Notes under the pieces: model-generated
What the model was told of the DNA's origin: nothing
The model's database searches: none
Seen by the model: only the letters and a program-made list of their open reading frames with translations
Source of the DNA: Lolium rigidum
Taxonomy: Eukaryota > Streptophyta > Magnoliopsida > Poales > Poaceae
Length of the DNA stretch: 64,000 bases
Direction: 5' to 3'
Assembly: GCF_022539505.1 (NCBI RefSeq)
Contig: NC_061511.1
Span: 31,878,620 to 31,942,619 of the forward strand
Program-made: the position numbers and the translations under genes
Part shown: one piece after another, positions 23,594 to 35,219 of the stretch
Layout: each line of letters begins with the position of its first letter
Numbering within the stretch: the stretch's first letter is position 1

Positions 23594-25219
23594 ACAAGTA
23601 GTGAAAGTGTAGAGACACATGAGGGGGTTTGGCCTCAGCACATCTCCCATAATACTGTACCAAGATAGCATCGTCACTTGTACTGTATCAGTTCTGTAAG
23701 TTCACTCGACAATAAAACTCCATAATCCTCCCCTATGTATTTCTCCTTGAAACTCTAATAAAACCGCAGCTTTCGTTCAATCTGACCATCGAAAAAGACG
23801 GTCACCGATGTAACAGTATTGTTAGTTGCACGCCGTTCAGCAGTCCTGTTGTTGAACAGATGGTATCTGGATCAACATTTGCAACTGGCCAATATGGCCA
23901 GTCTCGGTTGGACTGGTATAAGAGAGAGGTGATCTGAACCTCAGCGTGGATATTCCAGTTGTCTTTTGCTTACTCTAGTTGCATTTGGATATTTTGGACC
24001 CCAATCACTGTCAGCCGTCACTCCTTTCCTGAATTTGTCTTTGACCTGAAAATCCTTGCCGGTCCAAGGTGCGCATTTATGGCGGCGCGTGTGATCTACG
24101 ATGACACGTTAGCTTGGGAAAATATCTAGTGGTACCATCTTTCGCATGGTACCAGCTCTCAAAATTTAAATTTACAAGTGTCTAATTTTTCTACAAAAAT
24201 ATGTGAATGCACATAAGATGCATGTTCACAATCCCTTGATTCCTGAACCAAATTCGAAATACACACAGTGAAACAAAAAAATGAAAAATCTAACATAAAT
24301 AGTGCCACAAAAAGACAAAACATACAAATAACACTACTCAGATATCAATTATTATTATTTCTCTGTGTGAACACTCACAATATTTTGTCTAATTTTGGTT
24401 TCGGAAATTCTAGGGATTTGAAGGCACATGTAGTGAACACTCACAATATTTTTCTAATTTTATAGAAATTTGTAGATTTAAATCTTGAGGAGTGGTATCA
24501 TGATGGTATCATCGGAAGAAGTGTAGTGTCACTAGATATTTTGCCACGTTAGCTGTTGGTGCCTGGATATGAGAACAAGTTTTGTCCATTTATTCATCTT
24601 TAGAAAGGAAGGAAAATCATTCAGGAAGTAGAAGGAAGTTTTGGTCATCTGTTACAGGTCGCTGTCCTCCCATCCCATGTCACCATCTGTTGGCCTTATA
24701 TGCGCTGCCTTTTTTCTTCTCTATCACCTGTTGAGTTAGCAGTGAAGGTGAAGTTAGGAATCATGCTAAAATGAAGTATAAGATAACGTGTGTAGATTTT
24801 TCTACGCACCAAAATGAGAGAAAGATTGGCTCTGCTTGGACTGGTGATACTGACTGAAAATTTAGTGGTGCATTTTCTTGGTCTTCGACTCTGACGTGTA
24901 TCTACTATCGTATTCCACTCACCCCACATCACTCGACAGTTGAAGTAGAACTCTATAATTATTTATGTATCCTGGTATGTGTGCTTCCAAAAATAAAACA
25001 CCCAAAAAGAATATGGTCACTGGGTGTGGAGTGAATGGCACACCCGTAACTGCGTGCACAAGAGACAAGTGACCTTACGTTATTGACCCGAATTGGTAGT
25101 ATTATTTCAGAGTAGTAGACAAAACAAAGGGTAGTGGTACGTCAATTTTGGTTATTGGCCTTGACCAGCTGACCACATTATAACAAACAAGAGTACGCTG
25201 CCGCAGTGTCGCCATCCAA
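23594..25219 (+). repeat. Duplicated 3' flank of hexosaminidase (copy 2)
   Basis: This matches 784-2330. Differences are mostly point changes and short indels, with one extra segment of about 66 bases at 25127-25191. No gene is visible. It links the truncated hexosaminidase to the MKP1 upstream region. Confidence 0.88.
23711..23716 (+). terminator. Polyadenylation signal of hexosaminidase copy 2
   Basis: AATAAA lies 118 bases after the stop, at the same place as in copy 1 (901-906). Confidence 0.5.
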
Positions 25220-26430
25220 ACGCTTGAAACATTGTATAAATTGTACGTGTACTAGTGATCTGTAGTCATAAAAAGAAGCAGTTTGTTAGTTTTTTTAGGT
25301 AATGCAATGACAAGTCTCCCGAGCCGATAACGTAACCACGATTTATTGCAAACATCACCAAACAAATCAAAATTAGACAATTCAAACAGCGGAGCTCATG
25401 AAACCGAAGTGAGAATGCGTGCCTTCTCATACACCAAGTCTCCGACGGAAGCGGAAATCGCTGAATACATTATGGAATGAATTAATATAGAGAGTACGAT
25501 GCGATAGTGAGAAATTGTCCTGACGCAATAGTGGTATAACAAAAAAGGCAAACATAAAGAAGCATACACCAAGATAAAGTATTGTTCACAATTTCACTCA
25601 AGGTGTAGCATTAAGACAAAATCCTCTAACAACCACCGCACGGATGGATAATCGAGTCACTATTATGGTAGTAGAATTAATTAGCATGCACATTTTGGAG
25701 CTCGCCTGGCACCACTCATTTTGTTTTATTTGACAATAATGAAATGAAAGGCTATAATTTGATTTGTACAGTTTGAAATTCCAAGCTCGGAAATCATGTT
25801 TAGCCGCCACAGGATTTGTAAAATTTAGTGATGTGTAGGAGAATGGCACGCTCAGGGATAGAAATATTAACTTGATGTACCGGGTCCACTCGTTGGAATT
25901 TCCAATTAAAATTGTGGGTGCAATCCCATGACAACCAAATACATTGGATATGTATTTCGATGTAAATTTCACGATTTTAACACGAAATGATGGCTGCCAA
26001 AAAGTTATATTAGGGAAATTAGTACATAGTTATGGCTCTAGGGAAGTCGGATGAGAGAGCACTCATCTTGGGTGGGGTTACTACTTATATGCTTTCAGCA
26101 GCTTATACTCTCCCGGTTTTAGAATTTTCTCTTTGTTTTCTTTACCGTTTCCTTCCCTTTTTTTGCTAATACCATTTCCGTTCCCCGTTTTGATCTCCGT
26201 TTCCTTTTCCGGTGGAATTTGCTCTTCCGTTTCCTTTACCGTTTCGGTTTCTTTTCCGCAAATACTGTTACCGTTTTCCTTTTTTACTCTCCATTTTTTT
26301 TTTGAGAGATGACTAACTCAATGTTCAATCCTAACCTAGAGAGACAAATCCCAAATAGATGGAACTTTATGTTCAAAAAAAAAAATCGAGCTTGGGCACT
26401 AGCAAAACAAAAGTAGCGGTTTTGGTTGCA
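25220..26430. mobile_element. 1.2 kb insertion in the MKP1 upstream region, with an Ac/Ds-like motif cluster
   Basis: In copy 1 the sequences on either side are contiguous (at 2330/2331). Here they are separated by 1.2 kb. Between 26110 and 26280 the hexamer CCGTTT (reverse complement AAACGG) or close variants recur about six times. AAACGG is the subterminal motif bound by the maize Ac transposase. CAGGGATAGAAAT near 25855 weakly resembles a hAT end. No clean terminal repeats or target duplication are visible, so assignment to hAT is tentative. Confidence 0.5.
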
Positions 26431-26774
26431 ATTGTCCAAAGAGCAGGTGCACCTAACATTTGCGGAGGGGGCAACCCAACTTGTCCCCTTTTCTTTTCTT
26501 TTCTTTCGTGTCCAAGACCAGTCAACGCCATGTTCCCCGTCAACACAGGGCCCCACCTCAAAACCGTCCGATCCTCGCGCGCACGAATCTCGAAGCACAT
26601 CGGACGCTCTCCTCCTCAAAACCCTCACCCACTTTACCTTCTCTCCTCCTTCCCTTCCGCTTTCTCTTCCCCGAGACCGCCGGTGATCTCCATCCCGATC
26701 TGCGAGCCCCCGCGCGCTCCGCCCCGCCGCGCCGCCCGCGGATTCGAGCCTCGGTTCGCCGGACCGCGAATCAG
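26431..26774 (+). promoter_or_regulatory. MKP1 upstream region and 5' UTR
   Basis: Positions 26431-26546 are conserved with the orphan copy at 2331-2445. They contain AGTCAA (26520-26525, a W-box TTGACT on the minus strand) and CGTCA (26538-26542, TGACG on the minus strand). Both are common in stress-responsive plant promoters. The CT-rich stretch from about 26610 is likely 5' UTR. No clear TATA box is visible. Confidence 0.45.
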
Positions 26775-26844
26775 GTACGGATTTGTTTTTGGAGCTTTTT
26801 TGGGCCAGGAATGGCGTCTGAATCCCGCGGTTTCTTGGTTGCAG
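26775..26844 (+). other. Probable 5' UTR intron of MKP1
   Basis: GTACGG follows AATCAG and a T-rich stretch ends in GGTTGCAG, giving a 70-base GT-AG intron 24 bases before the ATG. A second AG three bases later is an alternative acceptor. Confidence 0.55.
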
Positions 26845-26868
26845 CAGGGGTGGTGATTCTTGCGGCCC

Positions 26869-29800
26869 ATGGCCAACCCCGACGACGGCACCGCCGCCGC
26901 CGCCGCCGGCCGCAAGTTCTGGCGCTCCGCGTCCTGGTCGGCGTCCCGGGCCGCCGAGGCGGGTCCCGAGCCGTCAGCGGCGCTCCCGCCGCGCCTCGCG
27001 CCGCCGCCGCTCACCCCGCGGTCCAAGGGCCGCGCCTGCCTCCCGCCGCTGCAGCCGCTGGCCATCACCCGCCGCAGCCTGGACGAGTGGCCCAAGGCGG
27101 GGTCCGACGACGTGGGCGAGTGGCCCAACCCCACCACCCCCGGCGCGGCCCGGCCGGGCTCCGCCCGGCCCGGCGAGGGCCTCCGCCTCGACCTCTCCGC
27201 GCTCCGCTCGCAGGGCCGCAAGGACCAGATCGCCTTCTTCGACAAGGAGTGCTCCAAGGTCGCCAACCACGTCTACCTCGGCGGCGACGCCGTCGCCAAG
27301 AACCGCGACATCCTCCGCAACCACGGCATCACCCACGTCCTCAACTGCGTCGGCTTCGTCTGCCCCGAGTACTTCAAGTCCGACCTCGTCTACCGCACGC
27401 TCTGGCTGCAGGACAGCCCCACCGAGGACATCACCAGCATCCTCTACGACGTCTTCGACTACTTCGAGGATGTCAGGGAGCAGTCGGGGCGCGTGTTTGT
27501 GCATTGCTGCCAGGGGGTGTCCCGCTCCACGTCGCTCGTCATAGCGTATTTGATGTGGAGGGAAGGGCAGAGCTTCGACGACGCCTTCCAGTTTGTCAAG
27601 GCGGCCAGGGGAATCGCGAATCCGAACATGGGGTTCGCGTGCCAGCTACTCCAGTGCCAGAAGCGGGTGCACGCCATCCCGCTCTCGCCAAACTCGGTGC
27701 TGCGGATGTATCGGCTAGCACCACACTCGTCCTACGCGCCGCTGCATTTGGTGCCCAAAATGCTGAATGAGCCTTCCCCTGCCGCCCTGGACTCTAGGGG
27801 CGCATTCATAGTCCACGTGCTCTCGTCCATCTATGTGTGGGTTGGAGCGAAATGTCATTCGGTAATGGAGAAGGACGCCAAAGCGGCGGCGTTTCAGGTG
27901 GTCAGGTACGAGAAGGTGCAGGGGCAGATCAAAGTTGTCAGAGAAGGGCTGGAGCAACCTGAATTCTGGGATGCCTTTTCAAGTGCATCTTTCAACTCGG
28001 ACAGCAACGCGAAACTTGGCAAGGATCAGATTGATTCATTATCCAGGGCCAGCCTGGGAAGCAGGAAAGTGGAATCTTACGATTCGGATTTTGACCTCGT
28101 CTACAAAGCGATAGCTGGTGGTGTCATTCCAGCATTCTCATCTTCTGGGACTGGAGATGAGACCCATCTTCCTGCAAGAGAAAGTAGCTGGAGCGTACTA
28201 AGGTGCAAGTTTATCTCGAGATCGCTGTCTCGGGTTTATTCAGATTCTGCTCTCATAAGGGATTTGGATCCACGGGTACAGCACTTGACAGCAGAGGCAT
28301 CAATATCACCACCTTTCCTTTCCCCGAGCTCTTTTTCATCGGATTCAACAATCAGTTCCAAGTATAGTTCAGACTCACCCTCCCTGTCACCTTCAAATAG
28401 CTCCCCACCGTCACTTGGTCTTTCACCTGCTTCATCTAATTTGCCACACGCTTTGGTGCCGTCATCTAGGTCTCCTCTTCGTCAGTCATCTAATGAGGAA
28501 CGTTCAAAGCCTGTCCTAGGATCGATACGCTCTCCTTCCAAGGTCTCATCTATAGCAGAAAGAAGAGGAGGATTTTCAGCTCTGAAGCTACCATCACTCC
28601 CCAAGGATCTAGTATTACCACCAAGGGTACCGTCTAGTGTTCACACAGCAGCGGAAGTTGCGGATAAAAGTAATGCCAATGGCGTGAAACAGCTTACAGG
28701 TGTTTCTTGCCCAGATGAATGCACCCTAACTAGCTCAACAGCTACTGACAGTAAATCAGAGACTACTGCCCATAGTGAGACTAGATTAATTGAGCATACT
28801 GACAGTAACTCAGAGGCTTGTAGTTATGTACAAGTGCTAGTCTACCGGTGGCCCTGCATGGAAAAGCTAACTGCATTCGGTCGCAAGGATCTTGACCCGA
28901 AAACAGTTTTTATTTTTGTTGCTCCTAATGCCAGCGTAAGTGCAGAAGCAGCCAAAACTGTATGCATATGGGTAGGAGGTGAATATGACTGCAGCAAAGG
29001 TGTTGACACTATTGATTGGCAGCAAGTTGCTGGTGATTTTCTTAATCAAAAGGGGTTCAGCAACATTCTTCCTGTTAAGGTAAGTGCATACTATGCACAT
29101 CTATATTTTGTGTATTCTGATCTGCTTGTTAACTTGTATATTTAGGTGGCACTTAATATTTGTAATACTAACTAGTGTAGGAGATAGAAGACAACTTTTT
29201 AGGTCCTAATAATTTTGAAGGACTAATTGACTATGACTATTGAATGCCAACATGCTTGGATAGGTTTTCCAAACTGCAAAACTTTTGGCAAGTTGCAATA
29301 TTGAGCTAACTGTGGGTTTGTAGTGGGGCTGGGCACAGAAACAAAGCTGAAGCAGAAATAGAGTTAACCAAACTCTTAGTTTATTTGATTTCTGATTTAT
29401 TTTTCCATTGTTGTTTGTGAGAAACTGAATTATATTTGCTGTATAAATTCGTTTTTTACTACCTGAAAACTGAATTAAGCCCGTCCATTCCAGAACATAA
29501 GGCCCAAAAATTTGGGCACGTTGACTAAGGGTGTTTTCCTATTGGCAAATCTTTCCATGTTTGCCCCTAATTAAACGGTAGGCCTCCTTACTCGAGAAAA
29601 AAAGCTAGACCTCCTTAAATCTCTCCCCCTTTTCCTTTTTTTTTTTGCCAATTCTCTCTCCCATTTACTGCTATGACTCCTCGTTCCTGGCAACTCCTGG
29701 CTCGCACGTACGTCTCAGTAACTCTCCTTCTCCCATCGTGTCCTCTCTATGCATGCACCGTCATCTCCTACCTCTGGTTCATCCTCAAGGCATGGCAAAT

Positions 29801-32800
29801 TTGACCTAAACGAGGCAATGAACTGGAATGAGCTGGATGCGGCCATGCTGATCATCCAGGAGTGCTGGATGTGGTACAGCCGGTGCTGGGATAAATTGGG
29901 ATGAGCTGTGAAGAGGTTGTGCTGGACGTGGTGCCCTACACACAGCACCCTTCACGTCCTTGTGCTGGTTCAGCACCACGGGTAGTCTGTCTCCCTCGCC
30001 CAACACTTGAACGCTGCCGCTGGAAAACCATGCAGGCCATTGTTCGAGTCCAGGAGCACGGCGAGGACTACGTGTTTGTCCATAACTTGACGCCAACCAT
30101 GCCATCGTGGTCATCCAGTACTACGTGAACACTGCCGCGCTTGCCTAGCTGCATGGAAACGACGCTGGGCTCGCGCACCATCGTGCACACGATGCCACGC
30201 TCGTCTGAAGTTCACAGCCGTGCTCGGCCAGAACTGGAAGGGCGGCGCCGTCGCCAGGCATGCCGCCGCGGTTGGCCAGTACCACACGAACACCGCCGCG
30301 CTCGCGAACCATCGCACGCACGAGGCTGCGAGGGGAGGGGCAGTTTAGCGAGATTAGCTATTAATCCAGCTCCTGCCATCGCCGCGCCTTCCTGCCTTCC
30401 TTTTAGACAGAAGAATCGAAAAAAAATTAATGCCTTATGCCCAGGAACGGAGGGAGAAAAAATCATAAAACCGACATGTACAGACCAGGGAAATTCACAA
30501 CCAACATCACACATGAGCTAACACCACCAAGTGGCAAGCCTCTGTTCTCCAGCTAGCCTCCTACTTAAGCACATCACACATGGCGCAACCCACCAAGTGG
30601 CAAGTGTTTGAGCCTAACCAAATTCTAGATGTGAGTCCTACTTGAGCTAACGCATTGAGTGCCTGCCACTAGCCAAAGACACACCCAACATAAGTTGTTT
30701 GCTCATTGCATTAGGGCCAGCAGAGGCTCTCCTTGCCAGATGACCAACTTCCACTCTCGAGCATGCATAGTGGCATGGGCAAAGCGGAAAAACAGCAGCA
30801 AGCTGTGGTCTCAACCTCCATCTAAGAAAAAAAATGACATAATTCCCAACCCATTCCATATAGAATTGTTTTCATTCCTTCACAAAATAACATAAAAACA
30901 AACAAACACATTTGATTCTTCCCCTTTGTTCGATAGGGTCCTCGTTCTATTAGAATTCAAAACCCATTGTCGTCCACAGTTTCCTTGTCGACGCGAAGGG
31001 GCAAGCAGCCCCCCCAAGTCTGAGATCAGTATCATTGGATACCGCGGTTGTGGCTTGAAGGCCGCATGCAAGTTCTGAGGTTACTCTATGCACCCAACGG
31101 AAGCAGCTCGCATGTGGGCCCTATTTCTCCCTACACTAGCTACCTTCTCCATTCCGATCTAAATCCATCTCTTCCAATCTCTCGCTTCCGTCCATCGAAA
31201 AAGTCTCAACATCCAGGACACCAGATGGACGACACCACCATTCAGCCTTTGTCGACCATTTCCAAAAAAAGCCTCCATAGACAATGTCCATCTGCTATTT
31301 CTCCCGTGCCACTCCTGCCTCAGCTGTCAAGTGGTGCGGGACGGCCCGCTACGCCGCAAGGCCGCCCCGCGAAATTCGCCCGCGCGGCGCCGCAACTTCG
31401 ACCGCGTTGGTAGGTGCGGGATAAAGCGGTCAGCCCGCTAGGCCTGCACTGTCCCGCACTGTCTCCCCACGCCGCGTGCTGTACGTCTCCCCACGCCGCG
31501 CGCTGTACAGAGCGCGTACACGCACGAAAACGATGCAGCAATCAGTACTTGCCCCGCGGTTCAATTCTAGCAACCATGCACACATGTATTGTTCAGATTT
31601 TTTTTTTGCGAAACATGTATTGTTCAGATTAAACTAGAAAGTACATTGTAATATAAGTACGTGAGTACAAAAATCAAACTACTTTTAAGTGAAAATCCGA
31701 GTACAGTACAACATAAGAGTACACTTATAGATCGACTACATAAGTTACATAGAACAGACGAGTACAACTACATATAAGAGCATCTCCACCGACGGCTCTT
31801 TTTTTTTTTTGAGAAGCACCAACGGCTCTTAAATAGGCACCAGCACTGCAGTATGGGGTGCCGACGAAGCATCCTCTATTTGGGATGCTGCTCCCACACG
31901 GCTGCGCCCATACACCAGCCCGATAGAAATTTAAACTTAGAATGACATTAAAAACCGAAATTCATACAAAATTCATACAAAAGTTACTCGAATTTAAACC
32001 TAAATAAAACTTAAACTTAGCCCTAATCTACTGGCCATCAGTTGGAGCGCGCGACGCGCCTGCCTCGTCGTTGTTCTTCCCCTTTGCCGCCTGCGTCCGT
32101 GCCCACCTCTCCGCCCTTGCTTCGCGCATATGGCGGTGGAATATGGCGGCCGACGTCGCAGGAGCTTGCCGGCGGCGCTGTCCCCGCGCTGCCAGCCTTT
32201 GCCGAGAAGCCTCGTTCTGGGCGAGCCTCGCTTGCTCGCGGGCGAACGCCTCAGCGTGGCGATGAGCGTTCAGTTCGATGAGCTTATGTCGCTCCGCCGC
32301 CAAGAGGAGGCGTCCCGCCTCCTCCGTGGCCGCTCGTTGGCGCAAGATCTCGAGGGCGTGCTCGAGATTCGCGGCGTTGATGAACTCCCGCTCCTCCTCC
32401 TTCAACCTCCGGAAGCGCTGCACGTTCAACGACGCCAGGATCGCCGCCTGCTCTGGGTCGTTGGGGGCCTGCGGCTGGTCGCCCAACTGCGCCGCCTCAG
32501 CTTCTGCGTCTACGATGTAAGCCTCGTCCCACACCGCGAACCGTGGGTCGACTTCGTCGTCGGAGCTGTCGTCGATGTCGGGCTGCGGCGGCTCCGGCTG
32601 CGGTGGTGGTTGAGGCACCGCAGGCAACGCGGTCGTTGAGGCCAAGCATGAAGTACGTCGTTTTAAGACGACGGGACATTTTTGAGGTGGAGAGAAGAGA
32701 TTGGCGCGGCGGCGGTGGTGGAGACGAGAGAGGACCCCACCCGCGAAAATCGTCGTGCCGCGAGGCACCGGCGCGCCCGATTCGCGCCCTTCGAGAAGGG

Positions 32801-34624
32801 GCCGGCACAGGGTTGCCGATACTTCTATTGGGCTCAAAAAGTTTCTCGAAACCTATTAACATGAGATCTAGTTTTTGAAAAATGTTTTATATATAGTTAT
32901 TTGGGTCAATTTTTTATCACACAAGCAGTAAAAACTAAAAATTATGGAAGTATGCCCACCATGCAGTATATTTGTGCGACAATACCTGGAAAAAGTGTAG
33001 GTGCTATGAATCGATCGGCGGCGTGGCAGGATAAAATTAGCCGGCCGAAAAATTCAACAGCGCATGGTGGGCCAACGATAGTTGCCCAAAGAATGCTCTG
33101 CCCAGAGTCACATCGGCCACGACGGTCAACTAGCTAGCTACTGCTCTAAATCTCTAATCATGCCCATGCGCCATGCGGGATAATGCGGGATGACACCGAT
33201 TGCCGCAGTGCCCGCGCTATGTCTAGCGGTTAGTTGCGGCAAGCCGCGTGCTTCCGCAAAGCTAGTGTCATCCCGCTTTGCTCTTTGGCGGTTGGCCGCG
33301 ACCCGCCCCGCTTGCAACCTGACTCCTGCCCAATCTTCTTGCCAAACAACTGCTGCCGACCCCTCAAATTGATCCATCTACATTTGCCAGATCAGGCAGT
33401 GCTACTTTGTTTTTTTTTGTCTCATGTCACTGTTGAGCTTGTCCAGGTGAAGAAGCACAAGGCCCTCCCACAACATCCACTCATGTCCCATTCCCACTCT
33501 CTCTCTCTCTCTCCCACTTTTTGAGCCCTTTTCAGTGAGGAAGCAGGCTCTTCTGCAGGAGGCTGTTTTGCTTTGCAAGAGTGGTTTGTGTTCTTGCCTC
33601 TCCCCTCTGACGTGGACCTGAGGGGTAGTAGTCTTTGCTGGAGCGCACATGAGCAACTTGAGCACCAAATGCCTGGCTGAGTGGGTGTGCTGCCGCGGCC
33701 TCCAGATCTAAAGCTCTGAGCTCCTCCTGGTCTTTTTGTCCCAGATGGTAGTCATCGTGCGCACTGTCCGCGGTTAGACTCAATTGTCGTGTTCTTCTCG
33801 ATCCATGGTTTCTTCTGTTTTTTTTTTTAGATATTTCTGTTCCTGCATATTTTGGTTTCATTTGGTTCAACCAAAAACCAAAACCGAATTCCTGGTTAAC
33901 TGAAGTGTTGATTTTCTGAATTTGCACATCAATTTTGGTTGCTATGATTTGAAAACCGAATTGTCGAAAAACTGAAAATTCGATTAAAAAGAATGCCCAC
34001 CCCTGATTAGTGATCACTGTTATCCTATCTTGAAATGTCACCATTTATACTTTGTGATTATTGGGTTGTAACATAAATGTCTGTTCTCCCATGCTATTAT
34101 CGTGTAGTACAATTGTAGCTAGGCGCATCCTTTTATGGCATATAGCTCAAATGTAATTCTGTAATCATTTGAAATTGCATAAATACCCACACTTTGAAAT
34201 CCAATACTTGGTAATAGTACTTCTAGTCTCACCACCTTATTGATCTTTGTGTGTTGTGTACTTGTGTAATCCAGAAATTATTTCAAAAAACCAACTGCTT
34301 TTCTTTATTAGCACAAATATACAATGTTAATGACTTTTTGGAGCTACTTTTATGTGCTTTGCAAGACCACTGATTGAAAGTAATTATTGGACAGAGATGT
34401 TCTGTATGTTTATTTATGGTTATAGATCACACAATTCATAACCTCAATAGAAATAGAATGTTGGGGCATCTTAGTGAGAAGTCCTGTCAGTTTGACATTT
34501 GTAGCTTGTATGCGTAATTAGCTGTTATACAATTATGGTCATAACCTCTGCTGAACTTGGACGAATGCAGGTTTTCAAGGAGCATGAAACCAATGATCTT
34601 TTGGAGGTGCTGGATGCTTGTTAA
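26869..34624 (+). CDS. MKP1: MAP kinase phosphatase 1 (dual-specificity protein phosphatase)
   Basis: Coding exons 26869-29079 and 34571-34624 join in phase 0 to give 754 codons, close to the family length. The protein dephosphorylates Thr and Tyr in MAP kinase activation loops and damps stress and defence signalling. N-terminal RKFWRSASWSASR and RRSLDEWPKAGSDDVGEWP are family signatures, and LTPR and TTPG are candidate MAPK phosphorylation sites. The phosphatase domain spans about 129-270, with general acid Asp182 and active-site loop HCCQGVSRS (Cys213, Arg219). A gelsolin-like region follows (about 280-390), then a Ser-rich segment (about 480-560) and a conserved C-terminus. I chose ATG 26869 because it is the first ATG in frame. 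GC content falls sharply along the first exon, as in many grass genes. The single coding intron is 5.5 kb and transposon-filled. It matches the wheat gene known as TMKP1. Confidence 0.93.
31582..31630 (-). mobile_element. Ultra-short LINE-type insertion with perfect 18 bp target duplication
   Basis: ACATGTATTGTTCAGATT occurs at 31582-31599 and again at 31613-31630. Between the copies are only a T-run plus GCGAA (13 bases). A poly(T) plus a few bases between long direct repeats is the signature of extreme 5' truncation during L1 target-primed reverse transcription. Confidence 0.6.
31780..32837 (-). mobile_element. Harbinger-like element fragment with a helical Ala/Arg/Glu-rich reading frame
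   Basis: TAA then GAGCATCTCCACC at 31777-31792 looks like a Harbinger-type terminus. On the minus strand a 269-codon frame (32837-32028) contains DDSSDDEVDPRFAVWDEAYI and a long charged helix (FRRLKEEEREFINAANLEHA). A second, overlapping minus frame begins MSRRLKTTYFMLGLND and runs into the first by what may be a one-base frameshift near 32640. Proteins of this style are repeated across Triticeae transposons. No enzymatic motif is visible. Confidence 0.5.
31787..31830 (-). mobile_element. Second ultra-short LINE-type insertion with 14 bp target duplication
   Basis: CACCGACGGCTCTT (31787-31800) and CACCAACGGCTCTT (31817-31830) flank a T-run followed by GAGAAG (16 bases). TTCTCA before poly(A) is also the 3' end type of the LINE at 14388, which supports an L1 source. 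It lies inside the Harbinger-like left end at about 31780. Confidence 0.6.
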
Positions 34625-35219
34625 CAGTAGGTCAGGGTACTTTACTAGCTTTAACAAACTCAGCCGCGAATTATCGATTCAATCAAGGCATCTCCTCCAA
34701 CATCGCTCCATGAACTGGCGACTGTCAGCGAGGTACAAGCCATGACAACCGTTTCCTCCTGAACATATAGGCTACAGATTCCATTTAGTAGAACAGATGG
34801 CTTAGCAATTTGTGCTTTTGCTTGTGTCGAAATGGCAGGAGGCTGCCAGAGTGTTGTATCTGTGAATTAACACACATGGATCGGGTTTTGGCGCAACTGG
34901 GTGTATATTATCCGCTCCACTGTAATGTAAGCCTGTAAGTTGGGCGAATGCTGTTGTCGTTCTTACCCCTGAAAAATCCGTGTACATCTCAGGAAGAACA
35001 GATTTGTAATCCTCTTGGCCAGCAAGTGTCTCCATTGGCCGTAACTTTTAACTTGGAACTCTTTGCCGTTCTGTTCTGCTCATGTTCTTATTAGCAGTGT
35101 AATTCTTGCTGTGCTACTCATGATCTTCCAGTTCCATACTCGCTGCTTATCATCATACATGTACCTGCTTTTGTAATCTTATGCCGAACTTCTGAAGTTC
35201 TCAATTTTCCGAAAGGGGC

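Larger units (their letters stand above)
31320..33320. mobile_element. Candidate hAT-like element bounded by GCGGGA/CCGC-rich ends
   Basis: Both borders (about 31330-31520 and 33170-33320) are dense in GCGGGA, GCCGC and CCCGC motifs (GTGCGGGACGG, GCGGGATAAAGCGG; ATGCGGGATAATGCGGGAT, CATCCCGCTTTGC). Such subterminal motif arrays are common in plant hAT elements. Exact ends and target duplications could not be fixed. Confidence 0.35.
29080..34570 (+). other. Large MKP1 intron containing several transposons
   Basis: GTAAGTGC begins at 29080 and GAATGCAG ends at 34570. The next bases keep the frame and stop after 17 residues. Positions 29160-31300 show no gene. They include a GC-rich stretch at 29900-30350 with short spurious open frames. 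From 31.3 to 33.3 kb lies transposon sequence, listed separately. 33400-34570 is AT-rich with a (CT)n run near 33501. Confidence 0.75.

Noticed and set aside
26974..27504. Long minus-strand open frame opposite the MKP1 first exon, and other frames at 26460-27770
   Set aside because: These arise from the extreme GC content of the MKP1 5' exon. The plus-strand frame matches a known protein family with catalytic residues in place.
33500..33515. (CT)n run as a regulatory GAGA-type site
   Set aside because: It is a simple microsatellite within an intron, with nothing around it to suggest regulation.
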